Source: PALSA-894 sp963734185
GTDB lineage: Bacteria; Pseudomonadota; Alphaproteobacteria; Rhizobiales; Xanthobacteraceae
Assembly: GCA_963734185.1 (NCBI GenBank)
Contig: CAVTGA010000002.1
Location: forward strand, 2,232,001 to 2,296,000
Length of the DNA: 64,000 nt
Direction: 5' to 3'
In this document: in pieces, positions 33,904 to 43,322 of the stretch
Layout: the number at the start of each line of letters is the position of its first letter
Numbering within the stretch: position 1 is the first letter of the stretch
Notes under the pieces: generated by a model
What the model saw: the letters and a program-made list of their open reading frames with translations, nothing else
What the model was told of the DNA's origin: nothing
The model's database searches: none
Position numbers and translations under genes: made by a program

Positions 33904-34911
33904 TCAAATCAGCTTGCCCATCGCCACGGCGGTGTCGGCCATGCGGTTGGAGAAGCCCCATTCGTTGTCGTACCACGCCATCACGCGCACCAAGGTGCCG
34001 TTCATCACCTTGGTCTGTTCCATGTGGAACGTGGCCGAGTGCGGATCATGGTTGAAGTCGATCGAGACGTTGGGATCGTTGGTGTAGGCGAGGATGCCCT
34101 TGAGTTGCTGCTCCGACGCGCGCTTCACCGCGTCGTTGATCTCTTCCTTGGTGGTCGCCTTCCTGGCCACGATCTTGAGATCGATCACCGAGACGTTCGG
34201 CGTCGGCACGCGGATCGCGACACCGTCGAGCTTGCCCTTGAGCTCGGGCAGCACCAGGCCGATCGCCTTGGCGGCGCCGGTCGAGGTCGGGATCATCGAT
34301 AGGCCGGCCGCGCGCGCGCGATAGAGGTCCTTGTGCATCGTGTCGAGCGTCGGCTGGTCGCCGGTGTAGGCGTGGATCGTGGTCATGAAGCCGGTCTCGA
34401 TGCCGACCGCGTCGTTCAGCACCTTGGCGACCGGCGCCAGGCAGTTGGTGGTGCACGAGCCGTTGGAGACCACTTTGTGGCCGTTGGTGAGCTTGTCGTG
34501 GTTGACGCCGTATACGACGGTGAAGTCGGCCCCGTCGGCCGGCGCGGAAACCAGGACGCGCTTGGCACCGGCGGTCAGGTGCGCGGAAGCCTGGTCCTTC
34601 GACGTGAACAGGCCGGTGCATTCAAGCGCGATGTCGATGCCGAGGTCCTTCCAGGGAAGCTTCGCGGGGTCCCTCTCGGCCGTCACCTTGATCTTGCCGT
34701 TGCCGAGGCTGATCGAGTCGCCCTCGACCGTCACCTCGCCGGGAAAGCGGCCGTGCACCGAGTCGTAGCGCAGCAGATGTGCGTTGGTGGCGACAGGCCC
34801 GAGGTCGTTGAGCGCGACGACGTCGATGTCGTTGCGGCCCGACTCGGCGACGGCGCGCAGGATGTTGCGGCCGATGCGGCCGAATCCGTTGATGGCGACC
34901 CGGACGGTCAT
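33904..34911 (-). CDS. gap: Glyceraldehyde-3-phosphate dehydrogenase, type I
   Basis: A 335-residue NAD-dependent dehydrogenase. It opens MTVRVAINGFGRIGRNI and carries the catalytic cysteine in VSNGSCTTNCLAPVAK, the catalytic His in the MTTIHAYTGDQ region, and the ending YDNEWGFSNRM. The start at 34911 is behind AGGAGA at good spacing; a longer frame runs into a repeat. It lies between tkt and pgk on one strand. Confidence 0.97.
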   Translation of the reverse strand: MTVRVAINGFGRIGRNILRAVAESGRNDIDVVALNDLGPVATNAHLLRYDSVHGRFPGEVTVEGDSISLGNGKIKVTAERDPAKLPWKDLGIDIALECTGLFTSKDQASAHLTAGAKRVLVSAPADGADFTVVYGVNHDKLTNGHKVVSNGSCTTNCLAPVAKVLNDAVGIETGFMTTIHAYTGDQPTLDTMHKDLYRARAAGLSMIPTSTGAAKAIGLVLPELKGKLDGVAIRVPTPNVSVIDLKIVARKATTKEEINDAVKRASEQQLKGILAYTNDPNVSIDFNHDPHSATFHMEQTKVMNGTLVRVMAWYDNEWGFSNRMADTAVAMGKLI

Positions 34912-34934
34912 GTGAGTTTCTCCTGACTCTCCAC

Positions 34935-35061
34935 CGTCATGGCCGGGCTTGTCCCGGCCATCCACGTCTTGCTTGTTCCAAGCGAAGGAAGACGTGGATG
35001 CCCGGCACCATAGGCGAGCGAAGCGACGCCGTCCTTCGGACGACTATGGCCGGGCATGACG
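34935..35061. repeat. GTCATGGCCGGGCTTGTCCC-type inverted repeat, copy 1 (tkt-gap spacer)
   Basis: Arms GTCATGGCCGGGCTTGTCCC... and ...ATGCCCGGCA and GGGCATGAC face each other across CATCCACGTCTT/AAGACGTGGATG. This element is shared with 44350-44440 and 55280-55401. It is one of the commonest palindromes of Bradyrhizobium-like genomes. Translated by chance it gives peptides like MAGLVPAIHV and TWMPGTSPGM. Confidence 0.8.
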
Positions 35062-35086
35062 AAAACTGGCCCGGCGCCTTGTTAGC

Positions 35087-37123
35087 TCAAGCGCCGAGCT
35101 TGCTCAACGCCGCCGCGGCGACCCGCTCGGGCGTGATGCCGAAGTGCCGGTAGAGGTCCTTGTAGGGCGCGCTCGCGCCGAAGCCGGTCATGCCGACGAA
35201 GGCGCCGTCCGAGCCGATGATCGCGTCCCAGCCCTGGCGCACCGCGGCTTCGACCGCGACTTTCGCCGGCGCTGAGCCGATCACCGCCGCGCGCGCCTGC
35301 GCGTCCTGCGCCAGGAACAGCTCGAAGCTCGGCACCGATACCACGCGGGCGAGCACGCCCCGCGAATCCAGGAGCTTCTTGGCGCCGACCGCGATCGCGA
35401 CCTCCGACCCGGTGGCGAAGATCGAAACGCGCGCCTGGCCGGCGATCGATGCCGCGATCTCATAGGCGCCGTGCGCGCACAGATTGCGCGTGACCATCTC
35501 GTTGCGCAGTTGCGGCAGGTTCTGCCGCGTCAACGCGAGCACGCTCGGCCCGTCCTTGCGTTCCAGTGCAAGCTGCCAGCATTCCACGGTCTCGACCGCG
35601 TCGCACGGCCGCAGCACCATGAGGTTCGGGATCGCGCGCAACGCGGCGAGATGCTCGACCGGCTGATGGGTCGGGCCGTCCTCGCCGAGCCCGATCGAGT
35701 CGTGCGTCATCACGTGGACGACGCGTTCGCCCATCAGGGCGGCGAGCCGGATCGAGGGCCGGCAATAGTCGGAGAACACCAGGAACGTGCCCGAATAGGG
35801 AATGACGCCGCGGTGCAGCGCCATGCCGTTCATCGCCGCCGCCATGCCGTGCTCGCGCACGCCGTAATGGATGAAGCGGCCGGAATAGTCCGTCGCGGCA
35901 ATCGCCTTCATGCCCTTGGGGCGCGTGTTGTTCGACCCGGTGAGGTCGGCCGAGCCGCCGATCATTTCGGGAACGGCGGCCGTGAGCGCATCGAGCGCGT
36001 TTTGCGACGCGATGCGGCTGGCGATCTCCTGCGGCGCCTGGCTGAGCTTTTCCTTGACGCCGCGCACCGTGTCGGCGAGCGCCGCCGGCAGGTCGCCGTT
36101 CTGGCGCCGTTCGAATTCGGCGCGCGTGTCGGCGGGGAGCGCGGCGAGGCGCTGATCCCAAGCCTTGCGCGCGGCCTTGGAGCGTTGTCCCGCGGCGCGC
36201 CAGCTTTGCAGGATATCGCCCGGAACCTCGAACGGCGCGGAGCTCCAGCCGAGCTTCTCGCGCGCGCCTTTGATCTCGTCGGCGCCGAGCGGCGAGCCGT
36301 GCGATTTCTCGCTGCCGGCCTTGGTGGGCGCGCCATAGCCGATGGTGGTGCGGCAGGCGATCAGCGACGGACGGTCGGACTGCTTGGCATTCGCGATTGC
36401 TTTCGCAATCGCTTGGGGATCATGGCCGTCGATGCGGCTCGCGGCCCAGCCGGCCGCCTCGAAGCGCTTGACCTGATCGACCGAGTCGGCAAGCGCGAGC
36501 GGGCCGTCGATCGAGATGCCGTTGTCGTCGAACAGCACGATCAGCCTGGCGAGCCTGAGATGGCCGGCGAGCGCGATCGCTTCCTGGCTGATGCCTTCCA
36601 TCAGGTCGCCGTCGGAGGCGAGCACGTACGTATGGTGATCGACCACGTCGCTGCCGAATTCGGCGGCGAGGTGCCGCTCGGCGATGGCCATGCCGACGGC
36701 GTTGCCAAGTCCTTGCCCGAGCGGACCGGTCGTGGTCTCGAGGCCGGGCGTGATGAAGTTCTCCGGATGACCTGGGGTCAGCGATCCGAGCTGGCGGAAG
36801 CGCTTGAGCTGATCAATCGTCATCGCCTCGGAGCCGAGCAGATGGAGAACCGCGTAGATCAGCATCGAGCCGTGGCCGGCCGACAGCACGAAGCGGTCGC
36901 GGTCCGGCCACCGCGGATCTGCCGGATCGAATTTGAGGAACTGCGTGAACAGCACGGTCGCGATGTCGGCCGCGCCCATGGGCAGGCCGGGATGACCGGA
37001 TTTCGCCTGCTCGACTGCGTCCATGGCGAGCGCCCGGATGGCGTTGGCCATGCGGTCGTGCTCGGCACGGCTCGCCACCGCATGCGAATCGCGTTGCACG
37101 GCAGCCGAGGCAGGTGGGTTCAT
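35087..37123 (-). CDS. tkt: Transketolase
   Basis: A 678-residue thiamine-diphosphate enzyme of the pentose-phosphate and Calvin-type pathways, moving two-carbon units between sugar phosphates. Family features are the cofactor segment LASDGDLMEGISQEA, HGSPLGADEIKGAREKLGW, the C-terminal SFELFLAQD and the GFGASAPYKDLYRHFGIT ending. The ATG at 37123 is one codon after a TTG that is also in frame. It is first in the tkt-gap-pgk run. Confidence 0.97.
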   Translation of the reverse strand: MNPPASAAVQRDSHAVASRAEHDRMANAIRALAMDAVEQAKSGHPGLPMGAADIATVLFTQFLKFDPADPRWPDRDRFVLSAGHGSMLIYAVLHLLGSEAMTIDQLKRFRQLGSLTPGHPENFITPGLETTTGPLGQGLGNAVGMAIAERHLAAEFGSDVVDHHTYVLASDGDLMEGISQEAIALAGHLRLARLIVLFDDNGISIDGPLALADSVDQVKRFEAAGWAASRIDGHDPQAIAKAIANAKQSDRPSLIACRTTIGYGAPTKAGSEKSHGSPLGADEIKGAREKLGWSSAPFEVPGDILQSWRAAGQRSKAARKAWDQRLAALPADTRAEFERRQNGDLPAALADTVRGVKEKLSQAPQEIASRIASQNALDALTAAVPEMIGGSADLTGSNNTRPKGMKAIAATDYSGRFIHYGVREHGMAAAMNGMALHRGVIPYSGTFLVFSDYCRPSIRLAALMGERVVHVMTHDSIGLGEDGPTHQPVEHLAALRAIPNLMVLRPCDAVETVECWQLALERKDGPSVLALTRQNLPQLRNEMVTRNLCAHGAYEIAASIAGQARVSIFATGSEVAIAVGAKKLLDSRGVLARVVSVPSFELFLAQDAQARAAVIGSAPAKVAVEAAVRQGWDAIIGSDGAFVGMTGFGASAPYKDLYRHFGITPERVAAAALSKLGA

Positions 37124-37206
37124 CAATTTTCGCCCTGTTTAGAAGGGCGTGGATAGCACCTGAGACCTTCAAGTCAATGCGCCGGCCCTGTGCGGCTGTG
37201 GGTTGT

Positions 37207-38658
37207 TCACGAATACCCGGGCGGCGGCACGAATCCGCCGATCGTCTTGGCCATCAGCTTGGCGAAACTAAGCGAAGTCTTGTCCTGTCCCTGCGCGGCG
37301 ATCGCCTGATAGCCGACCGGCAGGCCCGACTCGGTCGGGCCCGCGGGTCCTACCGTCGAGGGCAGATAGACCAGGCCCGAGTAGCCGGCCCAGAACAATT
37401 GGTCGGTCGAGGATACGCGCTTGTTGTCGATCGTGATTCTGCGCCGCCAGCGCTTGCCCGGGTGCTCGTGGTCGTGCGGGAACGCAGCGGAGGCCGCAAC
37501 CGGGCAGAGCAGGATGTCGTAGTCCTTGAAGAAAGCGTTGAACTTGAGTCGCATGTGGTGGCGCTCGTTGTTGAGCTTGAGCCATTGGCGGTGCGGCATG
37601 GTCACGCCGTCGAGCATCTGCGCCAGGATGGGTGCATCGTCGCCGTCCGCCTTCGCTTTCTTCCAGTCTTCGATCTCCGCATCAGTGGTTCGCGCCGAGG
37701 TCGCGGCGCGCAACAGGCGGATGTAGACGTCGTGCAGTCGGCCGGTGTCGATGTCGGGCGCCGCCTCCTTGACCTTGGCGCCGGCCTTGGCCAGCGCGTC
37801 CACCAGCGCCTGCAGCTTGTCGGCGTACTCGCTGTCGACGTCGCTGTTGGGATCGGACAGCTTCACGGCGATGCGGAACTGGCGCAGCGAGGTCTTCGCG
37901 CACTTCGGCAGCGCGACCTTGAACGGCATGCCGTCGAGCGGGTCGGCTCCGGCCATGATGTCGAGCGCGAGATCGAGGTCCTCCGCGCTGCGCGCGAGCG
38001 GCCCGACCACCGAGATGTCGGGCTTGGCAACGCTGGCGGGCATCGCATGCCCGCCATAGGTGATCAGGTCGTAGGTCGGCTTGTGGCCGAATATGCCGCA
38101 ATAATGCGCCGGGTTGCGGATCGAGGAGCCGATGTCGCTGCCGGCATCGATGGCGGTGAGGCCCGCCGCCAGCGCCGCCGCCGAGCCGCCGGAGGATCCG
38201 CCGGGCGTGCGGCTCAGGTCCCACGGGTTGTTGGTGGTGCCGTAGATCGCGTTGTAGCTCTGCCAGTCGGCGAGCATGAGCGGCACATTGGTCTTGCCGA
38301 ACAGCACGGCGCCGGCGTCGATCATGCGCTGGGCCGCGACCGCCGTCGTCTCGGTCACGTTGTCCTTCAGGTCCGGCAGCCCCCAGGTCGTGGGTGAGCC
38401 CGCCACCTGATAGCTCTCCTTGATGGTCATCGGTACGCCGTGCAGCGGGCCCCAACGCTTGGCTTTCTTCAGCGCCGCATCCGCCGCCTTGGCGCGCTTG
38501 CGCGCCTGGTCGGTATCCATCCAGATGATGGCGTTGAGCTTGGGATTGTACTTCCCGACGCGCGCGAGGAAATGATCGAGCAACTCGAGGCAGCCGACCT
38601 TTTTCCTGCGGATAAGGGCCGCCAGTTCGATCGCCGATTTGTAGTGCAGTTGATCCAT
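37207..38658 (-). CDS. Amidase signature-family enzyme
   Basis: A 483-residue amidohydrolase. The Ser-cisSer-Lys triad is visible: Lys80 in MTIKES, Ser155 in GGSSGGSAAAL and nucleophile Ser179 in GSDIGSSIR. It opens MDQLHYKSAIELAALIRRKK, without a signal. The substrate is unknown; members cleave aliphatic or aryl amides. It stands where other Rhizobiales have DUF4164 next to tkt, so it is probably part of an insertion (37.2-43.1 kb) into a conserved neighbourhood. Confidence 0.88.
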   Translation of the reverse strand: MDQLHYKSAIELAALIRRKKVGCLELLDHFLARVGKYNPKLNAIIWMDTDQARKRAKAADAALKKAKRWGPLHGVPMTIKESYQVAGSPTTWGLPDLKDNVTETTAVAAQRMIDAGAVLFGKTNVPLMLADWQSYNAIYGTTNNPWDLSRTPGGSSGGSAAALAAGLTAIDAGSDIGSSIRNPAHYCGIFGHKPTYDLITYGGHAMPASVAKPDISVVGPLARSAEDLDLALDIMAGADPLDGMPFKVALPKCAKTSLRQFRIAVKLSDPNSDVDSEYADKLQALVDALAKAGAKVKEAAPDIDTGRLHDVYIRLLRAATSARTTDAEIEDWKKAKADGDDAPILAQMLDGVTMPHRQWLKLNNERHHMRLKFNAFFKDYDILLCPVAASAAFPHDHEHPGKRWRRRITIDNKRVSSTDQLFWAGYSGLVYLPSTVGPAGPTESGLPVGYQAIAAQGQDKTSLSFAKLMAKTIGGFVPPPGYS

Positions 38659-38696
38659 GATCGCCCCCGATTGCCGGAGCGCCGATCTTACACTCT

Positions 38697-38850
38697 GCCC
38701 TCATCCTGAGGAGCCCGCCATAGCGCGTCGAAGACGCGCGTAAACGCGCTTTTGGCGGGCGTCTCGAAGGATGCAGGCTCTGGCGCTTGTGGCCATGGTT
38801 CGAGACGGCCGCTTTGCCTGATGGCAAAGCGGCCTCCTCACCGTGAGGCT
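38697..38850. repeat. Palindromic repeat cluster, CTTCGAGACGCC family copy 2
   Basis: Contains CATCCTGAGGAGCCCGCC with GGCGGGCGTCTCGAAGGAT in inverted order, and between them a 33-base block at 38718-38750 that recurs with one mismatch at 46904-46936. A second, partial unit (GTTCGAGACGGCCGCTTTGCC with GGCAAAGCGGCCTCCTC) follows. Lies between the divergent amidase and ABC-permease genes' 3' and 5' ends. Confidence 0.75.
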
Positions 38851-38857
38851 GGCGGTT

Positions 38858-40387
38858 TCACGGTTGCGGCGGACTGATCCAGCGCGCGCCGATCAGGACC
38901 GCGGCCGTCATGACCGCGCAGATGAGGGCGAGCCAGGAGCCGGCGGCTGCCACGCCGGCGGTCGCCGCCCATCCGATCGACGACAACGCTTCGGCAAAGG
39001 TCGCGACGCGCGAGGAGGTCTGGCGGCGGCGGAAATGGCTGCGTTTGGCCTGCGCACGGAACCAGAGCTGGATCGCGGTCGCCGCGGCGGCCGCCACCGC
39101 GACGCCGGCGGCGGCGATCGCCGCTTGCACCGGTGAGGCGAGCGCGAGCGCCAGCACGAACGGCGCGAACACGATCGCGATGACGCCGATGACCGCTTCG
39201 ATCTTGGCGCGCACGATTGATCCGGCCGCCACCGGCGCCGTGGCGACGAGATCGGGCGCGTCCTCGCCCGAGATGGCGAGCCAGGCGAGCCCGCCGGCGA
39301 GCTGACCGGCGGCCATGACCAGCACCGGCACCAGCAAAGTGAGCGCGCCGTTGTCGTCGCCGAAGCTGCGCCACAGCAGCAGGGCCGGCGGCAGGAGGTA
39401 GAGCAGCTGCATCAGCGTCTGCGACGCAAGCCATGGATCGCGCAGCAACAGCGTCCATTCCTTGCGCCGCAGCGCCCGTGCCGGCGAGGTCGTGCGGAAA
39501 CCTGCCGCCCGGCGCGCTTGGCTGACGGTCGTGCCGGCAACGCCGGCCGCGGCGATCGCGTGGTGAGCGAAGCGGGGCGCGAACGCCGCAATGACCAGCC
39601 CGAGCAGGACGAGGCTCGCGCCGAGCACGGCCGCGAGTGCGCTCAAGTTCCCGAGCATCGCGCGCGCCGGCCACCAGGCGATGCTGTCGAGGCCGGGCGC
39701 GAGCGCGGCGACCGCCTCGGATTGCAGCGCGACAAGGCGCGACAGCGTCCCGGACGACAGGATGGCGGCGACCTGCAGCCCGATCACGAAGGCCGCGCCG
39801 ATCACCGCGGCCACGATCTGCGCGATGAGACGGGTGCGTTTGGGTCCGACCGCATGGAATAAGCCGACGGTGAGCGCGACCGCGAGCGCCGCGGCCGTCG
39901 CCCCCATGGCGGCGAACACCCCATAGGCGCCGAGCCACTGCGCGCCGCCGCGCAACGCCAGCACGTTGATGAACGGCGCGGCGATCAGCATGGCCATGGC
40001 GGCGACGGACAGCGCCACGGTCGCAATACGAACCGCGAATGCGCGGCTCGAGGCAACCGGCGAGGACAGGATCAGGTCGAGGTCGGAGCGCGCATAGAAG
40101 GCGCGCGTCACCGACTCCATGGCCTGCGACAGCATCAATGACCAGGACAGCAAGGCGCACCCGGTGATCACGGTGAGCGTCAGCGTGTCGGGTGCGTGGC
40201 CTGCGCCGGCATGGCGGCCGACCATGAAATCCGCGAGCAGGTGCATAAAGACGGCGAAGACGGCGCCGGCGGTCATGACGGTGCGCAGGGGCCAGCGCCG
40301 CCCGGCCGTCATCATCGACAACCAGTCGCGCCAGCCGAGGCGCAATTCGTGCTGCGCGAACCAGACGAGGGTGCCAGGACTGCGCAC
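38858..40387 (-). CDS. ABC-2-type transporter permease
   Basis: A 509-residue integral membrane protein with about ten or more hydrophobic segments and a conserved cytosolic ALRRKEWTLLLRDPWLASQTLMQ motif typical of ABC-2 permeases. The start is GTG at 40387, with no obvious Shine-Dalgarno; a 15-base tandem triplication fills the gap to the preceding ATPase gene. With that gene it forms an exporter of unknown cargo. Confidence 0.82.
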   Translation of the reverse strand: MRSPGTLVWFAQHELRLGWRDWLSMMTAGRRWPLRTVMTAGAVFAVFMHLLADFMVGRHAGAGHAPDTLTLTVITGCALLSWSLMLSQAMESVTRAFYARSDLDLILSSPVASSRAFAVRIATVALSVAAMAMLIAAPFINVLALRGGAQWLGAYGVFAAMGATAAALAVALTVGLFHAVGPKRTRLIAQIVAAVIGAAFVIGLQVAAILSSGTLSRLVALQSEAVAALAPGLDSIAWWPARAMLGNLSALAAVLGASLVLLGLVIAAFAPRFAHHAIAAAGVAGTTVSQARRAAGFRTTSPARALRRKEWTLLLRDPWLASQTLMQLLYLLPPALLLWRSFGDDNGALTLLVPVLVMAAGQLAGGLAWLAISGEDAPDLVATAPVAAGSIVRAKIEAVIGVIAIVFAPFVLALALASPVQAAIAAAGVAVAAAAATAIQLWFRAQAKRSHFRRRQTSSRVATFAEALSSIGWAATAGVAAAGSWLALICAVMTAAVLIGARWISPPQP

Positions 40388-40390
40388 GTC

Positions 40391-40435
40391 AAAGACTGCT
40401 CACGTAAGGACTGCTCACGGAAAGACTGCTCACGC
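40391..40435. repeat. Three exact-length 15-base tandem repeats between two ABC genes
   Basis: Units AAAGACTGCTCACGT, AAGGACTGCTCACGG and AAAGACTGCTCACGC follow one another without gaps at 40391-40405, 40406-40420 and 40421-40435. On the minus strand each contains TGA, and the first TGA is the stop codon of the ATP-binding gene. A fourth, degenerate copy (GACGTGCGCAGTCCTGG on the minus strand) contains the GTG start of the permease. Confidence 0.85.
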
Positions 40436-41185
40436 GGCGGCTTGCTCGGCGACGAGGGTCAGGAAGGTGTCTTCCAGGCTGGTGGCGCCGGTGCCGGCCT
40501 GGCGGCTCAACTCGTCGAGCGTTCCTTCGGCGATGAGCCGTCCGTGCGCGATGACGCCGATGCGGTCGGCCATGCGTTCGGCGACCTCGAGGATGTGCGT
40601 GGTCATGATCACGGTCGCGCCGGCGCGCACGCGCTCGCGCAGCACGGTCTTGACCAGGCGCGCCGAGCCGGCGTCGAGCCCGGTGAGCGGCTCGTCGAGG
40701 ATAATCAGCCGCGGTTGATGCACCAGCGCGCCGGCGAGCGCCACTTTCTGCCGCATGCCCTTGGAGAAGCCCTCGCAGCGCTCGTGGGCGTGGGCGCCAA
40801 GGCCGAGCCAGCCGATCAGGTCGCGCGCGTGCGCCTCGGCCATGCCGGGGTCGATCCCCCACAGGCCGGCGACGAATTCAAGGAACTCGAACGGGGTGAG
40901 CTTGTCGTAGATCATCGGCTCGTCGGGAACCCACGCCATGATGCGTTTGGCCGTGACCGGCTCGGCCAGCGCGTCGATGCCGAACACCGAGATCGTGCCG
41001 CGGTCGGGCTGCAGCAGTCCGCTCACCAGCCGCAAGGTCGTCGTCTTGCCGGCGCCGTTGGGGCCGAGCAGCGTGTAGAACTCGCCGCTGCGCACCGTCA
41101 GATCGAGCGCTTCGACGGCCGGGCGGTCGAAGCGCTTGGCGAGGCCGCGAATCTCGAGCGCATGAACGGGTCTGATCTGGTTCAT
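40430..41185 (-). CDS. ABC transporter ATP-binding protein
   Basis: A 251-residue ATPase: Walker A GPNGAGKTT, the signature region GFSKGMRQKVALAGAL (a KGMRQK variant of LSGGQ), Walker B LIILDEPLTGLD, and switch His in TTHILE. The start MNQIRPVHALEIRGLAKRF at 41185 gives a standard length; the longer frame upstream is unlikely. It is paired with the permease at 38858-40387 in an ABC-2 exporter. A 15-base triplication follows its stop. Confidence 0.88.
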   Translation of the reverse strand: MNQIRPVHALEIRGLAKRFDRPAVEALDLTVRSGEFYTLLGPNGAGKTTTLRLVSGLLQPDRGTISVFGIDALAEPVTAKRIMAWVPDEPMIYDKLTPFEFLEFVAGLWGIDPGMAEAHARDLIGWLGLGAHAHERCEGFSKGMRQKVALAGALVHQPRLIILDEPLTGLDAGSARLVKTVLRERVRAGATVIMTTHILEVAERMADRIGVIAHGRLIAEGTLDELSRQAGTGATSLEDTFLTLVAEQAAA

Positions 41186-41368
41186 CGGCGTGCGATCCGG
41201 TTGGACTCGAGGTCGATTGGTCCTAGGGCAGAGAGGTTTCGGGGCCATGAATCCGCAGGCGTGAATTCCGCGCCCGCGGGTGCAGGCCGGCCCAACGGCC
41301 AACAGGGCTGCCAGTTCGCGGGTGACTTTGATAGAAAGCGCTAACCAAACCGTGCGTGGAGGAATTCA

Positions 41369-41776
41369 ATGGACATACGCCGCTGCGGGAGCGTGCCGAC
41401 CCGGCGCCAGCCGGCCGACGCATTCACCGGAACCGCTTGGCAGGATCCGATCATCGAGGCGCCGGCGCCGGCCCGCATCCGCTGCGGCCGGGTGAGCTTC
41501 GAGCCCACCGCGCGCACCGCCTGGCATACGCATCCGCTCGGGCAGACCCTGCACGTGATCTCCGGCGCCGGCCGAGTGCAGAGCTGGGGCGGGCCGATCC
41601 GCGAGATCCGGCCCGGCGACACGGTCTGGATTCCACCCGGCGAGAAGCATTGGCACGGCGCGGCGCCGACCACCGGCATGGTCCACATCGCCATGCAGGA
41701 GGCGCTCGACGGCAAGCACGTGGAGTGGCTCGAAAAGGTCTCCGACGAGCAGTATGGCGGCGAGGTGGCGCCCTGA
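41369..41776 (+). CDS. Cupin-domain protein, (R)-mandelonitrile-lyase-like
   Basis: A 135-residue single-domain cupin. The metal-binding pattern is present: RTAWHTHPLGQTLHVISGAG gives two His and the Gln, and KHWHGAAPTTGMVHIAMQE supplies the last His ligand. The HTHPLGQ form resembles manganese (R)-mandelonitrile lyases and quercetinase-like cupins, but other small carboxymuconolactone/cupin enzymes share it. No signal peptide. The substrate is unknown. It precedes the DNase II gene by about 117 bases. Confidence 0.82.
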   Translation: MDIRRCGSVPTRRQPADAFTGTAWQDPIIEAPAPARIRCGRVSFEPTARTAWHTHPLGQTLHVISGAGRVQSWGGPIREIRPGDTVWIPPGEKHWHGAAPTTGMVHIAMQEALDGKHVEWLEKVSDEQYGGEVAP

Positions 41777-41893
41777 GCGGCGCGCGTCGATTGCGCCTTC
41801 GCGGACTCGACCCGCAACCTCGGCGACTGTAGCGTCACGGCAACAACGTGAGTCGGCTGCCGGCCTGCGTCGGCGGCGCACGAGGAGCCCGTC

Positions 41894-43144
41894 ATGCGCG
41901 CCACGATCCCGGGACTGCGACTTCATCGGCTGGCGGCGGCGATCAGCATCGTCCTTGCATTCGCCGCTCCGGTGTTTGCCGCCGAGGCGCCGACTCCGCT
42001 GCTCGACAAGGGCGATCCGGTCGATTGGTGGTTCGTGTTCAAGTTCAACACCGCGTCGTTCCCGCACTGCAAAGGCGACGCCAAGGAATCGTGCGTGTTT
42101 GGCGGCACGGTGCAGAAATACAAGCAGTGGGGCCAGCAATACGTCTATGCCAGCAGCAAGGACGCGACGCTCAAGCAGGGCACCGGCTGCGCCGGCGACA
42201 CGGCGAACGATCCGATCGGAGCGACGTTCGGCCAAGTGTACAACGGAAACTTCTACTACCTGATCTGGAACGATCAGTTCTACGACGCACCCAAGATCGC
42301 CGGCTGCACCAAGGAGTGCGGCTCCCCGTGGGGGCATTCGAAGGGCATGCTGGCGTGGAACGCGGCCGGCGAAGGACTGGTGCTGCAGGTCTCGACGCCA
42401 TCGTGGCCGGCCGCGGGAAGCAAGAAGTCTCCGCGCAAGAGCGACGGCAACACGCTGGGCTGCGTCAAGGACGACGACGTCGAGGTGAGCCAGCATTTCT
42501 TCTCGCTCAAGCTCACCAAGGACGACCTGGTGATGGTGCTCAAGGCGCTCGCCAATGCGAGCATCGTGACCGACCCGAAGAACAAGCAGATCGTGCGCAA
42601 TGGCGGGCCGTCCGACGTGCAAACGCTGGTCACGAGCCTCGGCAAGAAGAGCAGCAGCAAGGCCTATTTGAAGTTCGCGCTGTCGAGCGGCGTGACGCTG
42701 ATCTCCAAGCCGTCCAAACTCAACGTGCCGCCCTGGCAGATGGTCTCTGCGTTGATGGACGCCGCCCCGCTGCGCGCCGCAACCTGGTGGGCCAACCCGA
42801 AGATTCCGACGACGACGGCATCGACCAACGTGACCTGCTGGAGCGATGCGCTCGCCAAGCCGGGCGCGGTCGAGATCGCCACGACCGGAAACTGGGCCGG
42901 AAAGACGCTCGGACTGACCGGCGGCTCGGGTCCGAACTACAATCACGCCAAAATCGGCGTGTCGATGTCCGGCAGCACTTACGCGATCTTCGGCGACATG
43001 AACCAGCAGGGCACCCTGTCGGGAAGCAAATGCAACAGCAGCCAGAACGGCCGCGGCGGCTTGTTCTATGTGGTGAATGACGCGACCCTGTTTCAGAGCG
43101 TCACCGACCTGATCAAAGGCGACGCGGCGCCTCCCGCGCCGTAG
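41894..43144 (+). CDS. Exported deoxyribonuclease II homologue
   Basis: A 416-residue protein with a signal peptide (cleaved after VFAA, residue 30). The rest aligns by motif with eukaryotic DNase II, a phospholipase-D-fold acid nuclease: DWWFVFKFN (44-52; DNase II has DWFVVYK), the first HxK in SPWGHSKGMLAWN (His148, Lys150), the second in YNHAKIGVS (His351, Lys353) and the GDMNQQG block (367-373) that in animals reads GDMN...GG. Around ten cysteines could form disulfides outside the cytoplasm. It would cut DNA without metal ions, best at low pH, giving 3'-phosphates. DNase II is rare in bacteria. The function here, perhaps DNA scavenging or warfare, is inference. Confidence 0.8.
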   Translation: MRATIPGLRLHRLAAAISIVLAFAAPVFAAEAPTPLLDKGDPVDWWFVFKFNTASFPHCKGDAKESCVFGGTVQKYKQWGQQYVYASSKDATLKQGTGCAGDTANDPIGATFGQVYNGNFYYLIWNDQFYDAPKIAGCTKECGSPWGHSKGMLAWNAAGEGLVLQVSTPSWPAAGSKKSPRKSDGNTLGCVKDDDVEVSQHFFSLKLTKDDLVMVLKALANASIVTDPKNKQIVRNGGPSDVQTLVTSLGKKSSSKAYLKFALSSGVTLISKPSKLNVPPWQMVSALMDAAPLRAATWWANPKIPTTTASTNVTCWSDALAKPGAVEIATTGNWAGKTLGLTGGSGPNYNHAKIGVSMSGSTYAIFGDMNQQGTLSGSKCNSSQNGRGGLFYVVNDATLFQSVTDLIKGDAAPPAP

Positions 43145-43322
43145 CGCTGCGGCCGCCGCGGCGTCGATTGTTCCGTTTGCGACGGAGCATTTCGACGGCC
43201 GAACGGGCGGGCGTTGACGGCGCACGCGCGCACACCGTAACCTTGCCGCTCCAATTCCTGCCTTGCATGCGATTTCAAGGCGCGTTCCGCCGCGGCGGCC
43301 GGCCGCGTCTTTCGAGGAGGCG

